Source: Microbotryum silenes-acaulis
Taxonomy: Eukaryota > Basidiomycota > Microbotryomycetes > Microbotryales > Microbotryaceae
Direction: 5' to 3'
Length of the DNA stretch: 64,000 bases
Assembly (NCBI GenBank): GCA_003665825.1
Contig: QPFY01000014.1
Location: 682,001-746,000, forward strand
Under the pieces are notes generated by a model that ran no database searches, was not told the origin of the DNA, and was given only the letters and a program-made list of their open reading frames with translations. Both the position numbers and the translations under genes were made by a program. Shown here piece by piece: positions 1 through 11,686 of the stretch (position 1 is its first letter; each line of letters opens with the position of its first letter).

Positions 1-210
1 ATACTTGCTACTCTGTTGACTTCATGTTGTATAGGGACTTTGCTAACTAGACTTTTAGAGTTGAAGTGGATCATGAAAATGTCTCTAAAGTTGTATCATT
101 AGCAGGAGCGCCCACTACTACAAAGCTGGCCCAGAAGATCACAACGCTGCAAATTTTGAGACAGACCTATCACGCTTAGTGGTTTTTAGCATTGCTACAT
201 CAAAGGTTCT

Positions 211-3200
211 CTAACTCACCGATTTGAAGCCCTCGAACAAGACGGAAGCGTCTTGCATCTTCCAGACCCCTTTTCCCTCATCAAAGGACCCGTCCGGAGG
301 CATTGTCGACACTTTGGATGGAAGGTCGGCGAGAGCCTCGGAGTCGTAGTATAGGCCCCACAGCTCGTGCCATTGCTGGTCCAGCAGCGCATTGAACGAA
401 AGTAGCAAGTCATATGATTCATGTTCTAGCTCGTAGAACAACATAGTCACCAATCCGTTGGTGGTCCTGTTGCCGATTGGATAAGCGAGCTGACCGCGCA
501 TTGCGTCGAAGTGGTAGCGAGTTGCTTCTTCCCCGTAACCGACGATTGCATCCGTAGCGAAATGCTCACCGCTGAGAATGTGGCGCACCTCTGAACGAAG
601 AGACCAGACGAGCTCCATCTGGCCCGAGACAGCCAAGCGAAGCTCACGCGGGGGTTGCTCGTGGCGAGGATACTGGTTGTTGATGTTGAATACAAGCACA
701 CGAGGAAGCGAGGTGATCGAAATGATCTGCGTGTAAGAGCGTACGATGCAATCGCTCTTGTGATAACGACGCCCAGTATTTTGTTTCTCTACGTCCGCCA
801 TTGCTGGTTGCCCAACAAGTGAGCCAAATACCTCCGACAGAGTTGGCTCGCTAAGGTTTAGGCTCAATAGTAGGACGGACCAGTCGACGATGAAGTGTCG
901 TCTTGGCAAGATCTCAATTTGTACGCACTGACAAGCCGAGCAATAACCGGCTCGTTGAAAGTGGGTTTCGATCTGAACTCGGGCCGACGAGGTTGGCAAG
1001 TGATCCCGCGGTATTGGTATTGGTATGTGGTCGACCGTAAAGGTGTAAAGCGACACGAGCCAGCTCTGCGGACGACAAGAGCGATCAGCCCAATGTGGAT
1101 TTATGGTAAGCAAAAGAATCTTGATCGACTGACCGATGGGTTGCTGTGCTCGAAGTACGCATCGGATGCATCCTTTACGGGTTTCGAATCATAGTCGTAG
1201 GCTAGCTGCGTGTATTCGCGAATGAGGCTCCAGATCTCGAGGGCCAGTGTCCGACCTTGAAGTGCGAATGTCTCCTCCATTTCCAGCTTGGCACACATGG
1301 AGGGGTTGGTGATAAAGAGGCAGTCCATGTGCATTAGCCACTCTTTCAGCCCGGTGGCGACCGAGAGCAAGCCAACCAAGGCCGAATCAAGCCAGCAGGA
1401 ATGGTTGTGCCATGGACCTTGGACAATGCCAGTCCGTTTGCTGCATTGCTGCTCGGATCGAAGCCAACAGTCTTCGTGGAGTGTGGCAATCGTGCTGCTT
1501 TGGAGTTCGAGGGGCGTCGAGCTCGACACTGCCTTCGGCGGAGATAATCCCAAGCTTGCTTGAGATGTGGATAAGGACTTGGAGTCGGCAGCTTTGGGTG
1601 GCGCGAATGCCGAATTTGGCACAGGCTGGACATGTGCCACCGCTAATTCTGACTCCGGCTTCCCTAAGGCGGCGATCATCCGTTTCCGAGGTACACGGTA
1701 GTTCTTGCCAGACGATTGGGGCTTTTCCAATAGCGCAAGAACTGTGAGGCAAGAGAGATACCGCTTTGAGTCGGGTAGGTTTTACCCTGCAGATCCGCGC
1801 TTGAGCAGTCAAATACGTACATCTCGACCTCTCTTCCGTCCACTCGTTGAGCGCCCTCACTGAAAGAGGAGTCGGTCGTATTGATCGCGCCGCGCCGCTC
1901 GATGGGCGGCCCGAAGATTTGGCACGCGATTTGGAAATGGAAGCTTCCTTCGGTTTTGTGGAGCGGTCAGCCAGGCGCCCCGTCGTGCTGCACGATTTGA
2001 CATGACCGGATGAGCTCCGCTGCCTTGATTGCGTCAATTGAAGAGCAAATAAATCGTCGTCCGAATCGTCTTCATCGGATAGCGCTTGAGAAGTCATGAT
2101 AGGCCCATTTTTGGAAACCGCTTTGGCCGGCCTTGACTGCGCACCGCGCAGTTTACTTTTGCTTCGCGGATCGACGGATTGCTGCCGTGAGCGAGCTGAA
2201 TCTATCGTGGTCAAATCGTCGATCTCAATCGATGAGACTGGCATGGGCCGCGACAACAAGCTGGGCGGCGCGCTTGATGACTTGGAAACGCCTGTCCCGG
2301 GATAACGAGCAGGAGAAGCGAACGCAACTGACGCTTCTGGCATGTTGGCGTCACTGATATAAGACGAAGGCACTTCTCTGCGTTCCTTGATCTCTTTCAT
2401 ATGAGCGCGGGTGTTGCCTCGCTCGTGATAGGTCGAGCTCTTGACGTAGCCATCTGCAAGGACGGGATGAGAATAAAGTCAGACTCAATGGTGAAGAATG
2501 TTCTGATGCAGGCGCGCCGCACTGACCAGCTGCATGCATATCAATGTTGTCGGTCAGATTCGCGAATTCCAGAAGCCGCATCACTCCTTCCACCGGGCCA
2601 TATCGTTCGTTGCCGCACGAATGTATCAGAAGCCAGTGCGACGATTCTACCGCATTCGTAGTGGTTGCCACACCGTTGTTTGCCGTTCCACTCAAATTCT
2701 TGAAGACCACACTTCGGATCGCCGGTCTTGTCCACCACTTGATCCAGCTTTCGGCCACGGGGAACTTGTCGATGATGAACTTGGCGAGAGTGTCAATTGC
2801 TGCATGAGACTTTGCTGCGCGCATTGAATGGACCAGTGAGGCAAAGTGGCTGCGCTCGTCCGATTCGGCGAAATGTTTGAGTCCAAATCTTCGGACTTGC
2901 TCAATGAAGTGAAAAGCGCAACCCTTAGCCACCTTCTCACCGATCTTGATAGCCTCCGCCGTCCACTGCTTTTTCTGGGGGTCGGTCACATTGAGTAGAC
3001 CCACGTCTGCGATTTTGCGTCCTACGTACCACTCTACTATGGCTTCACGGAGACCAAGTAGTTGCGCAGCTGAATAGTCGACAACAAAGGCGACCCCATT
3101 GACGATCTCGTCTACAGTGCACTTGCTATCGTTCAGGATCTTGAACAGTTGCAAAAAATGCTGGCGGTAGAAACTTGCTCGCTCATAGTTGCCGATGGAG

Positions 3201-6182
3201 TACAAGACGGGGAGCCAACGACGAGCGCTGGGCGAGTAACAGACTGTGGCCAGTAGTACGTATTTGTCCCGGAAGAAGGTGTTATGAGCGTCGGTAGGCC
3301 ACCCTATATTGCCATCAGCAGCTTGTTCGGCGATCGAGTCGATGAGTCGTTCTCGCATCAAAGGGGTCTGGATGCCAATCGACATGTCGGAGCTTGCTTT
3401 AGCGTCCGGGTCACTGCTTCTTCCTGAAATCGTTGAAACAGCCTTCCGTCTCTTCCTCTCAGGCTCGGTCTTGGCCTACTTCCGTGGATCGGGGTCGCGG
3501 TCGGATGCGAGGAGCGGATCCTCGAAATCACTGTCGTACTTGGTGTACACCACCAGCTGATGATCGACATCTGCAATCACGCGCACGACTGAGTGAAGAT
3601 CATCCTGTAGGGCGCCACGCTTGCTTTGGCCCACTCTTGGCGCGTGCCTGGCAATCGTCCGAGTATTGTCGTATAGTGGACAGATCTCGGAAGCGGACGG
3701 CGGGTGTCGTGGGTCGTCTGGGAAAGCAGTCATCTGGCCCATGCGTAGCTCTGCCGCAGATGCTTGGGGCGCGGCAGAACGCAGACGCTGCAGTTGTTCC
3801 ACCTGTTCCGATGACGGACGAGAGACAGGCGGAGGAGGATGGTTGTGGAATCCCGAATGCAAAATGAAGACCTCGCCCGGGCGATCCTTGCGTTGCGCTT
3901 GAATAATGGTTGCCGAACAAAGTATGTGCTTCATCGGCCCGTTGCAAGCTGAAATCGGACAGAGCGGGATCTGCGATGGTGTGCGCTCTACGTTCGGAGC
4001 AATCGCTTTGCGCGAGGTGAGTTTGTTGGGCGCTTCCTGTGTAGTGTCGAGCGCTTCGGCCTCCTCCCCGCGATTTGCCCTCCTTGGTACTGATATATTT
4101 GTCGGAGGTCGACGCTTGCCACAACAGGATCGGTCGCAACAGAGAAACACACCCAAGCAGTATCTCTTGCTGTACTTGACATACTCGACGTTCAGTTCCC
4201 GACGAGGGCCTTGCCAGACACCACCAGAGTCGCTTCGATTGCCCGATGCTGAGAAAGACCACAGATACGACAAGCCACCATTCGACATTGGAACGGCAAC
4301 GACGTCGTCCCAAGTTCCGTTGGGTCTCCATGAATCGAGAACGACCTCTCTGGGGTATTCATCGAGCATGAGGTCGGTCATCTTCATTCGTCCTTCGTTG
4401 TACTTCGGTAATTCCGGGTAGTCTCCATCTTCCGGGTCATTCGGATATTTTAGGTCGTTCGGATGGGTGTGCGATGACCGGGAGTAGCGGTGGCCATCAC
4501 TTGAGGTGCGGAACTCGGCTAGTTGACGATTCTGCCGTCGCACCTCGTCGTCGGCCTCCGCTTCGGCTATGGCAAAGAAGCTCGATGCTGATGCCGCCTC
4601 GCCAAGATGCAGTGTGTTTTCAGGAGTCCTGACCAGAGTGACTGTAGGCGGGGGTGTTCCAGTCCTGCCCTCATCTTGTAGAGGTGCCGCTTGCGAGCGA
4701 GCGGGGATGGAAGTGCAATGCAGAAATTGATGACGATCTTTAGGGTGCTGGTAGATCTGAGGTGACGATTAGGCGGTAGCAATTTCAGTAAGCGAGTTGA
4801 TTCTGCAAGCATTGTTCGATGCGGAAGGGAAACAAAGACATACCCTCATTGACAGTATAGCTTCTGCTGGCAGCGTGCCGAGGTCGAGAGCGGAGCTGGT
4901 CGACTCAAGAACTTGGTCCGAGAAATCGGCCCTGGCAGCGAACGACGCGAGCTTGACGTATCGAGAGGAGATGAAGATCTGGCTGGGAGCAAACGAGACA
5001 TCGGTCTGATCGACGATAGAGTAATCAAAGCAGGAGTCATCTGAAGATTTGCATTGGAAGAAGTTCGTCAGCGATCTGCAGGCAAGTCATTAGGTGAATC
5101 ACTTTATGATTGTCCTGCATACCTTGGAGAGCAATTCCGAGCTCGTCAGCAACCTCGTCGAGCACATGCTGAAGGTAAACGAAACGACAGGCTCCTGCTG
5201 TGAAGTTGATGGGGACAGAGGGCGTCATTCGCACCGCTACGCCAGCAACTAAGTGGCCGGAGGGAGATCGTGCTTCGACGGTCGAAACTGAGCAAGTGGA
5301 GCCCGCCACACCGTGATATCAGCGATTTCAACCCTAATGTACAGACATTCGCTTGGAAAGTTGAAGACGTACCATTAATTCTTAGAGCAATCGATTCAGG
5401 AAAATCACGAGTGGTACTGAGGGATGCCGAAGTCGACGCGCCTTCTTGCGGAAAAGCCGCCGATTGAGGCAATGACGACATCGTCCCCTGCGGCCGCGGT
5501 GCACCCAGATCGGTGTTGGAAGTGATACCTTTGAATCTCAACGTCTGATTGAGCGTGTTCGTTGTTGAAAACAAAAGAGGAGATGTAGAGGTGCAAAACG
5601 GGAACGCGTCGTTGAGGATCGGACTGGAAATAGTAACCGCATCGTCGTAATGATCGTGGCCACCGTCTTGGCCGACTTCGCTCTTGCTCACACTACGGCT
5701 TAGATCGAAACTGATACTTTGTGCCAGGTGGTTCTGTCCCTGCATTGCGAAGGTAGAGGATGAAGGTGGGGCCGGCACCGCGCCGGTCGACATGGCCGCG
5801 AGGTGGTCGCCAGCCTCAGCAGCACAGGTGTTGTCATGATCCGCAGCTAGCCGACCCGCGAGCGGCTCGTCAAGTTTGATGGAGGCTTCTGATATGGGTG
5901 TCAAGATCGGGTGATGCTCGAAGCTCGGTTGCTTGCGTGCTGGGTTGGCGTACGGTGTCTTCGGCGTATTGCGAGTTGCTGAACGCGTCTGGGGCCGGCC
6001 GACAACTTCGCAACTCCATTGGCCTGAAAGTCTGATCTGTCTGACTCCTCGCGAAAGAAAGCGAGACGACTGCCACGTCAAACAACGTCTACAGTAAGTC
6101 GGGTCTGAAACGTGCGGCGGCGCGGTCCTGACTGATACGCGTCGAACAATTAAGTGGTCACGACGCGACCTTACGCGTTCAT
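211..6182 (-). CDS. MULE-type transposase fused to a USP-like cysteine protease domain
   Basis: I infer nine exons: 6182-6175, 6088-5373, 5287-5123, 5040-4844, 4756-3480, 3392-2527, 2453-1821, 1741-1134 and 1065-211. All phases agree and the total is 5325 nt (1774 aa). Introns are 68-87 nt, GT-AG. Seen in the protein: a Ser/Thr-rich N-terminal third; a Cys cluster (YCLGVFLCC, CPISAC) closing with FHNHPPPP near residues 560-660, typical of WRKY/GCM1 zinc fingers of Mutator-like transposases; a DDE core with D near 821 (TDAHNTF), D near 892 (VVDYSAAQ) and E near 1036 (TTNAVESS); a basic low-complexity linker; then HNHSCWLDSALVGLL near 1402, a Cys box like USP/USPL1 proteases, a CSACQC zinc motif near 1532 and LPRVLVFNIN near 1604. 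A protease His box is not clear. One in-frame TAG (3476-3478) is avoided only if intron 3393-3479 (AAG acceptor) is used; otherwise the gene is broken there. Domain names rest on motif recognition. Confidence 0.7.
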
Positions 6183-6480
6183 TTACCGAGAGGCGGAGCT
6201 CCTCCGACCGTGCCGATCGGCTACCGGCGCCTGCCTATCTTGAGCATATAGCCCAAGAGAAGAGTGATGTGTTGTGTCGTCTTTTAGAGCACGTGACTTT
6301 CTAGCCGTAGGAGCGTCCACAATCCTCGATTTTGATACCATCTCCAGAGGAGTAAAAAGCTAACCATTAAAAATGTGCATAAGTGCGACTCGGCTGAGTG
6401 TGGCCGGATGGGTCCGCACTTTGCTGGGCCAAGTGCGGACCGCAGACCGCCATGTGCGGACACTTGACCGACACATGTCC

Positions 6481-6603
6481 GCACATGAGGCTGCGGTCCG
6501 CACATGAGGCTGCGGTCCGCACATGAGGCTGCGGTCCGCACATGAGGCTGCGGTCCGCACATGAGGCTGCGGTCCGCACATGAGGCTGCGGTCCGCACAT
6601 GAG
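6481..6603. repeat. 19-bp minisatellite, about 6.5 copies
   Basis: The unit GCACATGAGGCTGCGGTCC repeats head to tail without spacers and almost without change. Each unit contains GGTCCGCAC, the same octamer scattered on both sides of the array. It can be read as an open protein frame but shows no other sign of coding. Confidence 0.9.
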
Positions 6604-6738
6604 AATTTGAAATCATCATAAATCTTGCAGCACATATCGTATCATGTTCTTCTTGCATTTTCAACCTAGGAATACTTATATATTTGTCCTACGACATCGA
6701 AAAGATACGATATCGTCATGTATTGACCTATAATCAAG

Positions 6739-6758
6739 TGTCCGCACATGTGCGGACA
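6739..6758. promoter_or_regulatory. Perfect 20-bp palindrome TGTCCGCACATGTGCGGACA
   Basis: A fully symmetric inverted repeat of the GTCCGCAC octamer lies about 110 bp upstream of the predicted DUF4246 start codon. The symmetry fits a dimeric transcription factor site, but no factor can be named. Confidence 0.45.
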
Positions 6759-6868
6759 TTTGTACAACCTCCCCCCCCATCCTCCCCCACTGCTGCACCC
6801 GCGGGTCATCACCGTCTGCAGCTCGTACCTCGGACCGCAACGTCGCACATAACACTCAGCCGCTCGCG

Positions 6869-9103
6869 ATGAACGCCGCTCCAGCAATCGAGTTCCCCAA
6901 TCCTTTTGTACTGGGAACGTACAGGAATAAGCCTGGAGGTAAGCTCCGAGCTGACTCGATACCCCACATTCGAGCTCGGGTCATCGTCATCAGCATTGCG
7001 CATCGGTCGACTGGTCAGCTTCGAGGCGCCGAGCGCCTGAATCGAATGCAATGTCTTTGCATTTTTTTCCTGTAGTGGATTGGCGAGCTCCAGGGAGCTC
7101 ATGTCGCCGAGCATATGACTCGAGGCTTCGCGACGGAACGGGCAACCTGCCGACGTCTCGCCCACTGACGCGCGGCCTGGCACCGACCCAAAGTGTTGCG
7201 CTGTTAACTTTTCGGATTGGATCGGCTCACTCGGGCATAGTCTCCACCGGGGGGGGGGGGGGGGGGTTCCTCTAGAATACTCACTCTACTTATCGTCACC
7301 CTCTTCATAAATTACATTTCACACAGACCCGTACGCGCTGCAAGAGATCGAGATGAAGGCCCTATCGTACAAGATCCGCACGACCGAGCCCGACTGGCGC
7401 GAGCGACGACACGACTCGGATGTGAAGGCGGGGTGGAAGAAGGATGCGCTGGAGAAGAGCAAACGAAAATCCGAGCGAGAGCAACGCTGCCGCACCCATC
7501 AGCCGATGACGGCGGAGATGATCGACTACGCGTTCGATGAGTTGGAGGATTTCGCCCGTTTCGACGTCGTGGTACGCGGCAAGTGGTGGGTGAGTGACGC
7601 GGATGAAGTGGCACAACGCAGCAGTCGAAGTGTTCGGATGTAGTGAGTACCTGCTGATGTTTCCCTGCTATTTTGACACGCTTGACGACTTGCGATTAGC
7701 AAGCCTGCTTCGACGCAATCTACGAGTCGGATCGCCTCGTACCTGATGACCTTCGCACGTCGCTGCTTGGCCAAGTCCTCAAGGTGGAGAATGCAAATAG
7801 GCTGCGCAGTGCAGCCTCGCGATCACAAGTCAATGCTATCGTCGACCCCTCGTGGTACCCGCTCATGTACGGCCGAACACTTGTCCGTGCTGGTGACAGT
7901 GATGCGGCTCGCGATCCACCGACTGTGACCACTGCTCGCGTGGCCGAGAAACCTCCAAGGCCAGAGAACACCCAATAATACAAGTACACCTCGAAAAAGT
8001 ACCAATGGCTCCCAGCGGACTTTGCAATCGACTCCAAGGGCCAGGTCAAAATCCTCTCGTACATCAACGACCTCGATCCCAGCGAACATGTCGCACTGTA
8101 CTCGTCCATCGCCAGCGTCTTTGCCGAGTTCGTTCCGCTCCTCGATCAGACCCTCTCTTATCTTCTTCACGCCGCTCCACCTATCATTCCCGCCACGTGG
8201 GTAAGCTGGTACGAACATGATTACCAACCTCAGTACTCGAGGGACAAATACGTAGGCTTGGACAAACACATGCGTCGTCACGCGCGCGAAATGGCCTACC
8301 TCGAAAGGCTGGAGAACCGCCGTTTCGTCCTCCTGTCGCCCTCGCCATTCAAGCCCTCAAGCACGGACGATATTCAAGCGCGGCTTGACAATCCCTCCTT
8401 CACTCTCAAAGGTCGCACCGTGCAGGTCGTCGTCAAGTTCATCAACTACAAGCTGACCCCGGATCAACCTACCTACGACGGAGACGAATGGCGTGTCGTC
8501 GGGCTCAGGAACGAATGTATCGTCGCTACAGCGCTCTACTGTTACGATGAAGAAAACGTCACAGAATCGTCCCTAGCTTTCCGAAGCACCTTTGACGAGT
8601 CCGATCTGCCCCATCCGCGCTCGGAGGAACACGAATACGCTCTAGCAAGTATCTTTGGCATCGAGGAAGACTCGACGACGGTGCAGTTGCTCAACTCGGT
8701 GCCGACGGCCCAGGGCCGTTGCCTTACGTTCCCCAACGTTTATCAACATCGAACCGGTCGCTTCTCTCTCCGAGATAAGACCAAACCGGGGCACCGCAAG
8801 CTCATGGCCTTCTTTTTGATCGATCCCACGCAGCGCATCACCTCGACGACCGATGTCGCGCCGCAGCAGCGAGAGTGGATCGAGCGCACCTTGCTCCCAT
8901 CGAAACGCACCATCGACCCCCTGAGCTACTTGGGATCGATCTTTCACAAGCTACCGATCGAGCTGTGGACTCGCATCGTCGACTTGACCGAGGGTTTGAT
9001 GAAACACCGTGTGGCCAAGTCGCACCGAAATAAGATGGAAGCAGAGCGCAGCACCATGCTTAATGCGTACAGCCGAAAGGTGTTTGTCCGCCCCCTCGCC
9101 TAG
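6869..9103 (+). CDS. DUF4246 family protein, with an in-frame TAA to explain
   Basis: Exons 6869-6938, 7327-7589 and 7700-9103 join in phase with introns 6939-7326 and 7590-7699. The joined frame shows the hallmarks of the fungal DUF4246 family: CFDAIYESDRLVPDDLR, VDPSWYPLMYGRT, SKKYQWLPADF, NECIVATALYCYDEENVTES, GRCLTFPNVYQHR and KPGHRKLMAFFLIDP. The biochemical role of the family is not established. A TAA at 7976-7978 lies in frame just before YTSKKYQWLP. It is either a nonsense mutation or sits in a 60-nt intron 7925-7984 (GTGACC...CAAG), which would keep the phase and give 558 aa, but needs an AAG acceptor. Intron 1 carries a run of 18 G. Confidence 0.75.
7249..7266. repeat. G18 homopolymer inside DUF4246 intron 1
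   Basis: Eighteen consecutive G on the plus strand, 60 nt upstream of the predicted intron acceptor. It could form a G-quadruplex or mark a low-accuracy assembly position. Confidence 0.9.
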
Positions 9104-9631
9104 CTAACCCCCCGGGCTCGATGCGCCTTCTTCCGGACATTCTCATTCAGATTCATAGCTGATAAACACCCTGGAGCAATCCTCATTAATCAACGGTTGG
9201 GCTCCTGCTTTGTTTTGCTTGTAGACCTCATAGTTCAGTGTGCAGCGGCATTTTTGTTGCCAGTTCCGAACCGAGTACGGACTTGAAAGCCCCGACGCTG
9301 TCGGAGGCCGAGTACGTAATGGCCCTAAATAAGTGATCTTTCGATTTCAATCTGCTCGTCAAAATATCCGGATCTCTAACAGACCTATAACGATTCCGAA
9401 AGGGATGGTGCGCTCGGCGCGGGCCATCAATCGGCTGCACAAGCCTGCATCGCCGTTCGTACCGAAACCGGCTACATCAGTCGCTCAGCAAGCGTGTTAT
9501 ATCACCAAGAAGTCTGACTTGCGATTTAATCTGAACGCGAAAAGCACTTGTCGTTGTAGTTTCCATAAGAGAGGGTAAAACAAGATACATTTTGCAGAGG
9601 AGCATGCGCTTTGCGGCCCTTGCATGAACCC
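9104..9631. other. Intergenic stretch with possible decayed LINE tail
   Basis: There is no convincing gene. On the minus strand, the frame running on from the LINE remnant reads [19 protein letters not shown], where LINE B1 has [18 protein letters not shown]. This is weakly similar in spacing of I, F, P and L, so the stretch may be an older, diverged LINE piece joined to the B-type sequence. Confidence 0.3.
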
Positions 9632-11686
9632 ACACGTCAGTCGCACCGGCGCCGTCAGGAACCCATTGATGATGTAGCGCGCCGAGGTCGAGTCACCCGA
9701 GTAGAGCATCCTCAGCACGCGAAGAAAGGTGGCAGGAGCGCCCAGAGCGTCAAAGATGGCAAAGATCCAGTCATGCTCGACAAGGTCGTAGGCGGATGAT
9801 TGGTCAAGAGACAAGAGCGCGGCCGCGGGGAACTCGGTCCTGCGCGCGCCAAGTTCCTCGATCAGGAGACGAAGGTGTAGCGCAGCGTCGGCCGATCGGC
9901 GGTCCTTGACGAATCCGTGCTGCTGCGGTGGGAGGAGATCGGGCAGAATTTGGTTCAATCGGGCGACGTAGACCTTGGTAAAGATCTTGTAATCGCACTC
10001 GCGCAGGGTGATGGGGCGATACGACGAGAGTTCGGCGCGATCGGCATTCTTCTTGTGGCGCTTGAAGATGAGGCGCACGAGTCCCTGGCCCTGCTTGGGA
10101 GAGAGTGAACCGCGCTCGATCATCGCGTTGTAGGCCTTGGTCAGCACCTTGGACCACGCCTCAGGTGCGGTCTGGTAGAGTTCGTAAGGCACGCCCGACG
10201 GGCCCGGCGATCGCCCCGGGTCCGTCGTCCCGATCGCGGCCACGACCTCGTCCTCGGTGATCAGTCGCTGGAGTAAGTCGATCTGCGATTCCGAGAGTCG
10301 GCGCAGAAAGAGCGGATCCGAGCGCGGGTCGTCGCAAGTCCGCGCCGCCCTGATCGGCGCGAGGAATTCGTCCCGAAGTCGAGCGACGCGGTCCGGGTCG
10401 CGAGGCTCGATGTGGTAGAGGCGCTAAAAATGCGCCTGCGTGTGGTCAAGAGCGACATCAATTTCATGCGTTAGCTCTCCGTTGCTCAAGCGCAGTGCTG
10501 TGATCTTGGAGTCCGAGTTCCGCGCCGCGAGCTTGGCGTGGACCGGCCGCGACAGTCGTTCCTCGGAAGCGATCTCGGGGACGTGGACTCGGATCCGGAG
10601 TAGGCGCGCGCGCTCCTCGACCGCCCGCTTGAGTTCCTCCGACGTCCTCGTCCATTCTGCCGTGTCCTCGTCCCTCCATATCGGTAACGCCTCCAGATCC
10701 TGCACCCTCCCCACCAAATACTCCATCCGTTCCGACCGCTCCCGATGCAGCCTCCTCGCCAGCTCACCACCCCTATCCCTGCACGCCTCCAGAACCTCCT
10801 CGAGCTCCCCCACCGGTTCCTCCCCGCTTGCCCCTTCCAACCATCCTTCCATCATCCGCTGAAATTCCACCGTCTTGAAGGTTGTGGTATTAATTCAATG
10901 TAGTTGGTTGGATGTGGTATGTAGGCTGAGCTGTGGGAGAGTCGCATCAAGATCGTCTGAGAGAGCCAGCACAATCAAGACCGGTCGGTGATCGGAGAGA
11001 TCCTTGGGGTAGTCGTAGATCGTCGAGGCCTGGTCGAGCCTTTTCTGGTGAGTTCGTTGTAGGAGAAAGTAATCAAGCCGGGAGAAGGAGTTGGGTCGCT
11101 TGCGATTGGGGTTGGGTCGAGTGAAAGATGGGGTGATGGGGTGCTTGTAGCGGATGCAGTCCGTGTAGGCCGAGTCGAGCTTGCCGATCAGGATCGGCCA
11201 GTGGTGGTGGCGCCGACTTTGGTTCCGCCGATCGACTTCTGGGCGCGGGCAGTCGTTGAGATCGCCGCCAAGGAGTCGGAGGTGGGATTTCTGTGTTTTG
11301 TGGAGGATCAGTTTGTCGAAGAATTTTGCTCGTTGCTTTGGGTCAACGGGCGCGTAAAGGTTGTTGATTTCTAGAATTTTGATGTCGCCCCGCAGACGAA
11401 AGGAGGTGACGAGGAGCCGGCCGTTGAGTGCCGAGTGGGTGCGCAAGAGCTCGGCGTCGATCAGGGGCGAGTCGGCCGGAATCAGAGTCATACAGTGCTG
11501 GTTGATGAAGAGCTTGCCCTCGTACTCGTCCTTGATGAGCTGCCAGAATTGCGGTCTGATGAAATGCTCTTGTAAGAGAATCGCGGAAGCTTTAAATGTA
11601 GAAAGGTAGGTGTAGATATCACGTCGTTTTTCCGGGACCCCCACGCCCCTTCTTACGTTCCAGGTGATGATGGTGTGCTTGATCAT
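9632..11686 (-). pseudogene. LINE B2 ORF2 (EN-RT), left copy, nonsense-mutated and truncated
   Basis: The endonuclease domain is nearly identical to B1 ([37 protein letters not shown]). Two C-to-T changes on the coding strand create stops: CGA to TGA at 10897-10895 and CAG to TAG at about 10426-10424. RT motifs [25 protein letters not shown] and [15 protein letters not shown] persist, but homology to B1 ends before FADD. It is inactive. Confidence 0.85.

Larger units (their letters stand above)
6183..6868. promoter_or_regulatory. Divergent intergenic region with GTCCGCAC motif cluster
   Basis: This is the shared upstream region of the reverse-strand transposase gene and the forward-strand DUF4246 gene. 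Between about 6411 and 6758 the octamer GTCCGCAC or its complement GTGCGGAC recurs in both orientations outside and inside the 19-bp minisatellite, ending in a perfect 20-bp palindrome at 6739-6758. A regulator-binding cluster is possible, but the function is unknown. Confidence 0.4.

Noticed and set aside
4769..4771. Second in-frame stop (TAA) in the transposase gene
   Set aside because: It falls inside intron 4757-4843 (GTATGT...CCTCAG), whose removal keeps the phase, so it does not damage the gene.
6481..6603. CRISPR-like direct repeats
   Set aside because: The 19-bp units are contiguous with no unique spacers and the genome is eukaryotic; this is a minisatellite.
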